DNA from: Candidatus Tenderia sp.
GTDB lineage: Bacteria > Pseudomonadota > Gammaproteobacteria > Tenderiales > Tenderiaceae
DNA length: 6,056 nt
Direction of reading: 5' to 3'
NCBI GenBank assembly: GCA_030148045.1
Contig: JASBUE010000155.1
Coordinates: forward strand, 1-6,056
Positions 1-5,400 of this stretch are shown piece by piece. Within the stretch, counting starts at the first letter, position 1. The number at the start of each line of letters is the position of its first letter. A program made the translations under genes and the position numbers. Under the pieces are notes generated by a model, which was not told where the DNA came from, searched no databases, and saw only the letters and a program-made list of their open reading frames with translations.

Positions 1-1
1 A

Positions 2-256
2 TTGCCGGGCACGACCCCCGCCCAAGAAGCGGAGGTGCAATTACAGTCCGAGGGCATGAACGTCTACGGCCAGAGCGAACTACCCAAGGTACTTTATATC
101 GTACCCTGGAAACGGCGCCAGGCCGGCGAGATCGAGATGCCCGCCAGCCAAAGCCTGACCAGCGACGTGCTGGAACCGATCGACCCGGAAATCTTTCGCC
201 GCCAGATCCGCTATCACGAGCTGATCCTGCAAAGCCAGCACACGCCGCAACCATAA
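2..256 (+). CDS. 3' end of a small conserved protein of unknown function, upstream of the ExbB-type gene
   Basis: The reading frame is open to the left edge and stops at TAA 254-256, so this is probably the C-terminal 84 residues of a longer protein. The TTG at base 2 is not a convincing start. An in-frame ATG at 56-58 lacks a good ribosome binding site. The visible part is hydrophilic, with no membrane segment and no cysteine. It contains a distinctive stretch VLYIVPWKRR (about residues 30-39 of the fragment), followed by an acidic and Pro-rich segment (DVLEPIDPEIF) and a basic, helical tail. I do not recognise a named domain. I vaguely recall similar VPWK-containing proteins next to ExbB/ExbD-AgmX operons, which is memory rather than evidence. 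It lies on the same strand, 80 bases ahead of the channel gene, so it may be the first visible member of that operon. Function unknown. Confidence 0.6.
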   Translation: MPGTTPAQEAEVQLQSEGMNVYGQSELPKVLYIVPWKRRQAGEIEMPASQSLTSDVLEPIDPEIFRRQIRYHELILQSQHTPQP

Positions 257-324
257 GTTATACTGACGGGTTTTCAACGAACACCTCTGTTTTTTCAACA
301 CGATCAATCTCAAGCAAGTGGTCT

Positions 325-331
325 AAGGAGG
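325..331 (+). promoter_or_regulatory. Strong Shine-Dalgarno site of the ExbB-type gene; bears on the start choice
   Basis: AAGGAGG is a full match to the anti-Shine-Dalgarno sequence. Two consecutive ATG codons follow. The first (334) is only 2 bases downstream of the site; the second (337) is 5 bases downstream, a better spacing. I therefore prefer 337, although the first ATG would add only one Met. It is by far the strongest ribosome binding site in the left-hand operon, which fits a channel subunit made in excess over its ExbD and TonB-like partners (inference). Confidence 0.75.
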
Positions 332-336
332 CAATG

Positions 337-981
337 ATGGACGCTTTTTCCACAATCGTGCGCTTCTTCCAGGAAGGCGGAATTTTCATGTACTTCATCC
401 TGCTGCTGTTTGCGGTGGGATTCGCCATCGTCATCGAGCGTTTTCTCTATCTCTCGGCGGCCAAGAGCGAAAGCCGCAAGATGTGGGACAACGTAATGCC
501 CCTGATCCAGGCCGGCAACTATGACCAGGCCACCGAACTGGTGTCCAAATCCAAGGCTACCATCGCCCACATGCTGGCCTACGGCCTGGCCCGTATCAAA
601 GAGCGTGCGCGGCATCGCGACGAGATCGAGACCGCCATGGAAGAGGGTCTGATGGAAGTCATGCCACGACTGGAAAAGCGCACCCACTACCTGGCCACCT
701 TGGCCAACATCGCCACCCTGCTGGGGCTGCTGGGCACCATCATCGGCCTGATCCAGGCCTTTACCGCGGTCGCCAGTGCCGATCCCTCGCAAAAGGCCGA
801 TCTGCTCTCATCCAGTATATCGGTGGCGATGAATACCACCGCCTTCGGTCTGATGGCGGCCATCCCGCTGCTGTTGTCGCACGCCTTCCTCATCACCAAG
901 ACCACTGAATTGGTGGACAGCTTTGAGATGGCGGCGGTGAAATTCCTCAACCTGATCACCAAGGACGGCGGCGCAGGCTGA
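337..981 (+). CDS. MotA/TolQ/ExbB-family proton channel subunit
   Basis: Inner-membrane proton-channel protein of the ExbB/TolQ/MotA family. In this family a pentamer of this subunit surrounds a dimer of ExbD/TolR and uses the proton motive force to do mechanical work in the envelope. The product is 214 residues from the ATG at 337, close to the usual TolQ/ExbB length. Three hydrophobic segments are visible: about 16-38, about 118-142 and about 160-186. A long, charged, helical cytoplasmic part lies between the first two. The second segment carries the family signature LGLLGTIIGL (about 129-138), and the third carries the NTTAFGL...AIP pattern with the conserved channel Thr residues (about 166-177). 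The first ExbD-type gene starts 5 bases after its TGA, so the two are surely co-transcribed. The linked AgmX-type gene suggests a gliding-motor-like or Ton-like subfamily rather than true tolQ; no tolA, tolB or pal is in view. Confidence 0.93.
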   Translation: MDAFSTIVRFFQEGGIFMYFILLLFAVGFAIVIERFLYLSAAKSESRKMWDNVMPLIQAGNYDQATELVSKSKATIAHMLAYGLARIKERARHRDEIETAMEEGLMEVMPRLEKRTHYLATLANIATLLGLLGTIIGLIQAFTAVASADPSQKADLLSSSISVAMNTTAFGLMAAIPLLLSHAFLITKTTELVDSFEMAAVKFLNLITKDGGAG

Positions 982-986
982 CCGGC

Positions 987-1502
987 ATGAGATCGCGTTT
1001 TCGCCGCAGCCATCGGCAGCCGCCGGGGCTGGATATCACCGCCTTCCTGAACCTGATGGTGATCCTGGTACCGTTCCTGCTGATCACCGCCGTATTCAAC
1101 CAGGTCAACATCCTGGAGATGAACCTGCCGAAACAACAGGCGGGGGAGTCGCCTGCCGATGAAAAGCCGCCCGAATTCCAGCTCGAAATCATCCTGCGCC
1201 CGGATAAACTGGTGGTGGGCGATCGCCCGGGCCGCGTGCTCAAGACCATCCCATTAAAGAGCGGGGAAGAGGGCTATGATCTGGAAGCCCTGCAGGCGTT
1301 GTTGCGCGAACTCAAGGCGCGCTTCCCCGACGAAACCGCGGCCACCCTGCTGCTGGAACCTTAGATCTCCTACGAGCGCCTGATCCAGGTCATGGATACC
1401 ACGCGCCTCATTGAAATGGAGCGGGACGGCAAAACGGTGCGGGGCGAACTGTTCCCCGATATCGTCCTGGGTGACGCCCCCGCAGCCAAGGGAACGCGTT
1501 AA
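987..1502 (+). pseudogene. ExbD/TolR-family subunit 1, interrupted by an in-frame amber codon (open part 987-1364)
   Basis: The ATG at 987 opens a 125-codon frame ending at TAG 1362-1364, but the same frame continues for 45 more sense codons to TAA 1500-1502. The continuation (ISYERLIQVMD... LFPDIVLGDAP) is typical ExbD/TolR C-terminal periplasmic sequence. It directly follows the expected strand AATLLLEP, so the intact gene would encode 171 residues. Basic N-terminus, one membrane segment at about 17-39, then a periplasmic domain. The residue at the usual proton-carrying Asp position of ExbD/TolR is Asn22 (AFLNLMV). The truncated product would keep the anchor but lose the end of the periplasmic fold. 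The gene sits 5 bases after the channel gene, and the next ExbD gene starts 2 bases after the TAA, so the distal part is still laid out as coding sequence. One substitution from GAG, CAG or AAG could create the TAG. A recent nonsense mutation, a sequencing error, or suppression are all possible; which one is unresolved. Confidence 0.85.
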
Positions 1503-1504
1503 GC

Positions 1505-2005
1505 ATGAAGATGTCGCGCAGGGCCAAGCGCATGCAGCGCCACCACAAACGGCTGAAGAAGGGTGGCACCATCAACCTAGTATCGTTGATGGACATCTTC
1601 ACCATCCTGGTGTTCTTCCTGCTGGTGAACTCCTCCGACGTCCAGAACCTCCCCAACACCAAGGAGATCCAGCTACCGGAGTCCATCGCCGAGCAACGCC
1701 CCAAGGAGACGCTGTTCATCGTGGTGAGTGAGCAGGACCTGCTGGTGCAGGGCCGCAGGGTGGCCTCGGTGGACGAAGTGCTGGCCGGTGACGAGAACAT
1801 CATCGCCCCGCTCAAGGAGGAACTGGAATACCAGGCCGGCCGCAGCCTGGTTCCGGCGGAGGAAGAGGCGCGCCGTGAAATCACCATCCTGGGCGACAAG
1901 CGCATTCCGTATCGCCTGCTGAAAAAGATCATGATCACCTGCAACAGCGTCAACTACAATAACATCTCGCTGGCGGTATCCAAGCAGGGCGGGGCACAGC
2001 GTTAG
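1505..2005 (+). CDS. ExbD/TolR-family subunit 2 (with the membrane Asp)
   Basis: A 166-residue ExbD/TolR-type protein: a strongly basic cytoplasmic N-terminus (1-20), one membrane helix at about 23-45, and a periplasmic domain to the end. The motif LVSLMDIFTILVFFLL places Asp30 where ExbD/TolR proteins carry the protonatable Asp essential for energy transduction. The C-terminal part (EITILGDKRIPYRLLKKIM ... NISLAV) matches the usual ExbD pattern of a strand, a 'DK.IPY' turn, a helix and a final strand. The ATG at 1505 is 2 bases after the TAA of the first ExbD frame, with AAGGGA at 1488-1493 as a loosely spaced ribosome binding site; an in-frame ATG at 1511 is a less likely start. Translation is probably coupled to the preceding gene, so the amber codon upstream could reduce expression of this one (inference). 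With Asp present, this subunit is the one expected to conduct protons. Confidence 0.92.
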   Translation: MKMSRRAKRMQRHHKRLKKGGTINLVSLMDIFTILVFFLLVNSSDVQNLPNTKEIQLPESIAEQRPKETLFIVVSEQDLLVQGRRVASVDEVLAGDENIIAPLKEELEYQAGRSLVPAEEEARREITILGDKRIPYRLLKKIMITCNSVNYNNISLAVSKQGGAQR

Positions 2006-2009
2006 TTCA

Positions 2010-2969
2010 GTGAAAGCGGTTCTGCCATACAACGCCGCCCTGCCCTGGTCCTCCTCTCCGGAGGTGGAACGGCGCTTTCGCATTATCGTTGCCGCCTGCC
2101 TGGTCCTGGCGCTGATCATGAGCCTCATCTTTCCCTTCATCGACCTGCCGGAGCGTGACCGTGTCGAAGCGGAGCAGATCCCGCCGCGCCTGGCCAAGAT
2201 GCTGCTGGAAAAGAAAAAGGCCGGACCATCCACGGCGGAGCCGTCCAAACCGGTGGGATCGGAAAAGCCCAAGATCGAGGAGAAGAAGCCGGAGCCTAGA
2301 CCCGAAGTCGAGAAACCAAAGCCCGAACCGAAACCCGAGCCCGAGCCGAAGCCCAAACGCAGCGCGGAGGAGATCCGCGAAAAGGTCGCCAGCACCGGCG
2401 TGCTGGCCATGAAAGACATGCTCGCCGACCTGCGTGAGTCGCAGCCGGTGGACACCCTCAAGCAGGCCGCCAAGCCGCTGCAGACCGAAGGCGCCGGCGA
2501 GCGCGCCATGGGCCGTTCCGTACTGATGGCCAAGGCCGGCAAAGGCAGCGGCGGCATCGACACCACCCGCTTCAACCGCAACGCCAGCGACAACGAACTG
2601 GCCGGCCGCGAAACCACCACCGTCACCAGCGAGATCGAGGCGATTGGAGTGGCCACAGGCCCGGTCCAGGACACCCACGGCCGCTCCGAGGATGAAATCA
2701 AGAAGACCATGATGGCCAATTACAGCGCCATCGACAGCATCTACCAGCGCGCCCTGCGCAAGAATCCCTTCCTGCAAGGCAAGGTGTTGTTCCGCATCGT
2801 GATCGAACCCGATGGTTCGGTCTCGGAATGCACGGTGCTGGAATCGGAACTCAACGACGAATCGCTGGAACGCAAACTGGCGCTGCGCATCAAGCGCATC
2901 GACTTCGGCGCCAAAGATGTGGAGACCACCAGCATCGACTTCCCCATCAACTTCCTGCCGCCGAACTAG
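2010..2969 (+). CDS. TonB-like energy transducer with AgmX/PglI-type C-terminal domain
   Basis: A 319-residue inner-membrane-anchored periplasmic protein, expected to be the arm that carries motion from the ExbB/ExbD motor across the periplasm. The layout is a short cytoplasmic N-terminus with RRFR at 21-24, a membrane helix at about 25-44, and a Pro/Glu/Lys-rich stretch at about 79-117 with repeated KPEP units. A helical region with a Gly-rich linker (about 175-185, KGSGGID) follows. The C-terminal domain, at about 228-319, runs IDSIYQRALRKNP..GKVLFRIVIEPDGSV and ends in FPINFLPPN. That pattern is the AgmX/PglI C-terminal domain known from Myxococcus gliding proteins and related to the TonB fold. 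The start is GTG at 2010, 4 bases after the ExbD2 stop; the next Met lies inside the membrane helix, so the GTG start is the sensible choice. No clear ribosome binding site is seen, so translational coupling is likely. It could be called TonB or TolA in automatic annotation, but the C-terminal pattern fits AgmX best. Confidence 0.85.
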   Translation: MKAVLPYNAALPWSSSPEVERRFRIIVAACLVLALIMSLIFPFIDLPERDRVEAEQIPPRLAKMLLEKKKAGPSTAEPSKPVGSEKPKIEEKKPEPRPEVEKPKPEPKPEPEPKPKRSAEEIREKVASTGVLAMKDMLADLRESQPVDTLKQAAKPLQTEGAGERAMGRSVLMAKAGKGSGGIDTTRFNRNASDNELAGRETTTVTSEIEAIGVATGPVQDTHGRSEDEIKKTMMANYSAIDSIYQRALRKNPFLQGKVLFRIVIEPDGSVSECTVLESELNDESLERKLALRIKRIDFGAKDVETTSIDFPINFLPPN

Positions 2970-3139
2970 GGCCTGTTAACACTAATTTCGAAGCCGCGTT
3001 GCCGCCCCGTAAAGTGTGCGCATCACCGTGTTTCATCTTTCCTTCTCAGGCGCGGGATTTTCGCTCAACGGCGAATATATCCTCAACAACTTACCTCGCT
3101 CATCCCGCACCAGCCAATAAATTGCATTTTGAATATACC
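2970..3139. other. Intergenic region between the motor operon and the chemoreceptor gene
   Basis: This stretch is noticeably more AT-rich than the flanking genes, especially from about 3070 on. No convincing coding frame is present: short frames across it start inside the preceding gene or lack ribosome binding sites. I found no strong rho-independent terminator for the upstream operon. The only small stem, TTCGC/GCGAA at 3060-3075, is not followed by a T run. A GTTAAC palindrome lies just after the AgmX-type stop codon. Confidence 0.5.
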
Positions 3140-3166
3140 TAAAACGCCGGCCGCCAACGCCGATAC
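3140..3166 (+). promoter_or_regulatory. Sigma-28 (FliA) flagellar/chemotaxis promoter of the chemoreceptor gene
   Basis: TAAA at 3140-3143, exactly 15 bases, then GCCGATAC at 3159-3166. The FliA consensus in enterobacteria is TAAA, 15 bases, GCCGATAA, so 11 of 12 consensus positions match and the spacing is exact. The predicted transcript would start near 3173, giving a leader of about 60 bases before the ATG at 3235. Chemoreceptor genes are classic late, FliA-dependent genes, so position and sequence support each other. It follows that the chemoreceptor is expressed together with flagella and independently of the upstream motor operon. Confidence 0.82.
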
Positions 3167-3234
3167 GGTTTGGCAACCCCAAGTTTTTTACCGAATTACC
3201 AACCAGACTGGACCGAAGCAAAAGAGGCGAACTG

Positions 3235-5265
3235 ATGGAAAACCTGTTTAAACCCGCAACAGTGCTCATGGACCGTTTTCGTTACCCCGTCAAGTTCGGG
3301 GTCATCCTTGTGCTGGTGATTATTCCCCTTGTTACCCTCAGCTATCTGCTCATCTCCAACATCAATGACGAAATCAAGTTCTTCGAAAATGAACGTCGCG
3401 GCATCAGCTATATCAAAGCGGTTCGGCCATTGCTTGAACATATGCCTCAGCACCGCGGCATGACCAATGCCTATCTCAACGGCGACAACAGTTTTCGTGA
3501 CAAGATCACGGCCAAACGCAAGCAGATCGATCAGCACCTGGAGGAACTCACGACCCTCGACCAACAGCTGCGGGGATCGCTTGCCACTCAGGGCATGGTG
3601 GAGAAGATTCAGTCGCAGTGGCAGACACTGAAGAACGGCTCCATGCAGATGCAGCCCGGCGACAGCTTTGCCGCCCATACCCAAATGATCGCCGATGTCC
3701 TGGCCCTGATCGTTCATGTGGCCGACAGTTCCGAGATCACCCTCGATCCCAAACTGGACACCTACTACCTCGGCGACGCCCTGGTCAATAAACTCCCTAT
3801 TTTGGTTGAGACCATGGGACAGGGTCGCGGCCTGGGCGCCGGCATTGCAACCAAGCAGCAGATCAGCAACAAGGAAGCGATCCGCCTGGCCCTGCTGGCG
3901 GACCGTATCAAAACCAACAGCGCAGCCCTCTCCGCCGGCCTGGAAGCGGCGATGGGCTTCAATCCGGCACTCGAACAGGCACTGTCCTCGCTCATCGCGG
4001 AAAACACAAAAAGCATTCATCACTTCGAGATGCTGCTGAAGAATGAACTGCTCAACGAGGCGCAAATCACCATTGCCGGAACGGAAGTATTCGGTGCCGG
4101 CACAAAGGCCATCGAACATGCCTTCGAGCTGTTTGACCAGGCGCTGCCGATCATGGACGGCATCATTGCCGAGCGCATCGACGCGAACATCAAGCTGGAG
4201 ATAACTGCCATCGCCATCGTCGCCATTGTCCTGTTTGCTCTGGCGTACATCTTCACTGGGCTCTACTTTTCGGTGCACAACGGCGTAAATCAGATCGGCG
4301 CCGCGGCCAAGGCCATGGCCAAGGGTGATCTGACCGCCCGCGCCAACCTCAACAGCCGCGACGAGATGCAGGAGATCGCATCGAACTTCAACGACATGGC
4401 CAACCATATCGAAGAGCTGATCAAGACCGTGATCAACTCCGCCAACCAGCTGGCCAGCGCCACCGAAGAGGTCTCGGCGGTAGCCAACGAAACGGCGCAA
4501 AACATCGAACAGCAAAGCCGGGAAACCGACCAGGTGGCCACGGCCATGAACGAGATGTCGGCCACGGTGACCGAGGTGGCCAACAATGCAGGCAATGCGG
4601 CAAATGCCGCCAACGCCGCCAACAGCGAAGCCCAGAACGGACTGACGGTGGTCCAGGGCGCCACCGGTACCATCGACCGGCTGGCCAACGAAGTGGGCAA
4701 TGCGGCGGACGTGATTCAGGGCCTGGAGCAGGAGAGCGAAAACATCGGCACCATCCTCGACGTCATCAAGGACATCGCCGATCAGACCAACCTACTGGCC
4801 CTCAATGCCGCTATCGAAGCCGCCCGTGCCGGCGAACAGGGACGCGGCTTCGCCGTGGTGGCGGACGAAGTGCGTACCCTGGCGGCGCGCACCCAGGAGT
4901 CCACCTCCGAAATCGAGCAGATGATCACCAAACTGCAAAGCGGCGCCCGCAACGCGGTCAGCACCATGACCCAGGGCACCCAGACCGCCCAGCAGAGCGT
5001 AGAACAGGCCCGGCAGGCCGCCACCGCGCTGGAGGCCATCACCGGGGCCGTCTCCACCATCAACGAGATGAACACCATGATCGCCAGTGCCGCGGAAGAG
5101 CAGAGCGCCACCGCCGAGGAGATGAACAAGAACATCACCAACATCCACACCCTGGCGGAGAGCAACGCCTCGGGCGCGGCGCAGACCACGGCGGCCAGCA
5201 AGGAGCTGGCCAAGCTGGCGGCGCAGTTACAACAATTGGTGAGTCAGTTCAAGATCGGTGTGTAG
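3235..5265 (+). CDS. Methyl-accepting chemotaxis protein (transmembrane chemoreceptor)
   Basis: A complete 676-residue chemoreceptor that would pass a periplasmic signal to CheA/CheW. First membrane helix about 22-42; periplasmic sensor about 43-321, all-helical. Second membrane helix about 323-345; HAMP domain about 346-398 (GAAAKAMAKGDLTAR...RDEMQEIASNFNDM). Cytoplasmic signalling coiled coil about 400-676. The hairpin tip is canonical (DIADQTNLLALNAAIEAARA, then GEQGRGFAVVADEVRTLAART, about 513-552). Candidate methylation helices lie around 410-445 and 615-635. The sensor has HRGMTNAYLNGD (73-84) and ITLDPKLDTYYLGDALV (168-184), which resemble nitrate/nitrite-sensing (NIT-like) or four-helix-bundle sensors; the ligand cannot be told from this. 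There is no CheR-tethering pentapeptide. The start ATG has AAGAGG at 3222-3227, 7 bases upstream. The gene stands alone behind a FliA-type promoter. Its last codons and TAG lie inside a palindromic repeat. Confidence 0.96.
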   Translation: MENLFKPATVLMDRFRYPVKFGVILVLVIIPLVTLSYLLISNINDEIKFFENERRGISYIKAVRPLLEHMPQHRGMTNAYLNGDNSFRDKITAKRKQIDQHLEELTTLDQQLRGSLATQGMVEKIQSQWQTLKNGSMQMQPGDSFAAHTQMIADVLALIVHVADSSEITLDPKLDTYYLGDALVNKLPILVETMGQGRGLGAGIATKQQISNKEAIRLALLADRIKTNSAALSAGLEAAMGFNPALEQALSSLIAENTKSIHHFEMLLKNELLNEAQITIAGTEVFGAGTKAIEHAFELFDQALPIMDGIIAERIDANIKLEITAIAIVAIVLFALAYIFTGLYFSVHNGVNQIGAAAKAMAKGDLTARANLNSRDEMQEIASNFNDMANHIEELIKTVINSANQLASATEEVSAVANETAQNIEQQSRETDQVATAMNEMSATVTEVANNAGNAANAANAANSEAQNGLTVVQGATGTIDRLANEVGNAADVIQGLEQESENIGTILDVIKDIADQTNLLALNAAIEAARAGEQGRGFAVVADEVRTLAARTQESTSEIEQMITKLQSGARNAVSTMTQGTQTAQQSVEQARQAATALEAITGAVSTINEMNTMIASAAEEQSATAEEMNKNITNIHTLAESNASGAAQTTAASKELAKLAAQLQQLVSQFKIGV

Positions 5266-5354
5266 GTTGGGGTAAGCGTATTTCGCGCACCCCAACATTT
5301 GGCGGTACGTCGGGGGCGGACATGTTGGGGTGCGCTTCGCTTACCCCAACCTAC
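5262..5354. repeat. Two-unit palindromic (REP/BIME-like) repeat
   Basis: Two inverted units build a long imperfect palindrome. The outer arms are GTAGGTTGGGGTAAGCG (5262-5278) and its exact complement (5338-5354). The inner arms are GCGCACCCCAACAT (5285-5298) and its exact complement (5322-5335). The arms are separated by 6 and 2 unpaired bases, with a loop of 23 bases. Each half is also a small hairpin on its own, GTTGGGGT pairing with ACCCCAAC (5266-5273 with 5289-5296, and 5324-5331 with 5344-5350 plus 5343). Two head-to-head hairpin units are the hallmark of REP/BIME elements, and sequences of this GTTGGGGT..ACCCCAAC type are, from memory, dispersed in many proteobacterial genomes. The left arm contains the stop codon of the chemoreceptor gene. 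Confidence 0.85.
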
Positions 5355-5361
5355 GTTTTTT
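5262..5361 (+). terminator. Probable rho-independent terminator of the chemoreceptor gene, built from the palindrome
   Basis: The palindrome (31 exact pairs in two blocks) is followed after one base by six T at 5356-5361. The right-hand unit alone (5324-5350) would also give an 8-pair GC-rich stem a few bases before the T run. It would end the chemoreceptor transcript, which otherwise runs into the convergent gene. No T run flanks the other side of the palindrome, so good termination of the - strand gene here is less certain. Confidence 0.65.
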
Positions 5362-5400
5362 GGAATTATGTACGCTTGCTGGGGTTCATCGCCGGAAAAA

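Noticed and set aside
259..264. TATACT as a sigma-70 -10 box ahead of the channel gene
   Set aside because: No acceptable -35 hexamer lies 16-18 bases upstream, and there is no extended -10 TG. A matching hexamer alone is not enough.
271..299. Direct repeat TTTTCAAC at 271-278 and 292-299, 21 bases apart
   Set aside because: The spacing of two helical turns is suggestive of an operator, but the unit is short and T-rich and no regulator is known for it, so chance is a fair explanation.
1362..1364. TAG read as pyrrolysine or another recoded amino acid
   Set aside because: Three other genes in the window end in TAG at sensible positions, so amber is a normal stop here. No recoding element was recognised nearby.
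1411..1731. An open + strand frame bridging the ExbD1 tail and ExbD2
   Set aside because: It is in a different frame from both ExbD genes, and both of those frames show clear family motifs. This one reads as random composition.
1673..2777. Two long antisense frames (1673-2719 and 2007-2777) over ExbD2 and the AgmX-type gene
   Set aside because: Both are Ser/Gly/Phe/Leu-rich mirror images of the Pro/Glu/Lys-rich coding strand, with no ribosome binding sites or domain signatures.
2828..3142. A 104-codon + strand frame running from inside the AgmX-type gene into the intergenic region
   Set aside because: Most of it overlaps a well-supported gene in another frame, and the intergenic part has no conserved features.
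3196..4515. A 439-codon open frame antisense to the chemoreceptor gene
   Set aside because: It is a shadow of the GC-rich codon pattern of the real gene. The sense strand encodes an unmistakable chemoreceptor, and the antisense product is low-complexity, Gly/Gln/Asp/Val-rich sequence with no recognisable domain.
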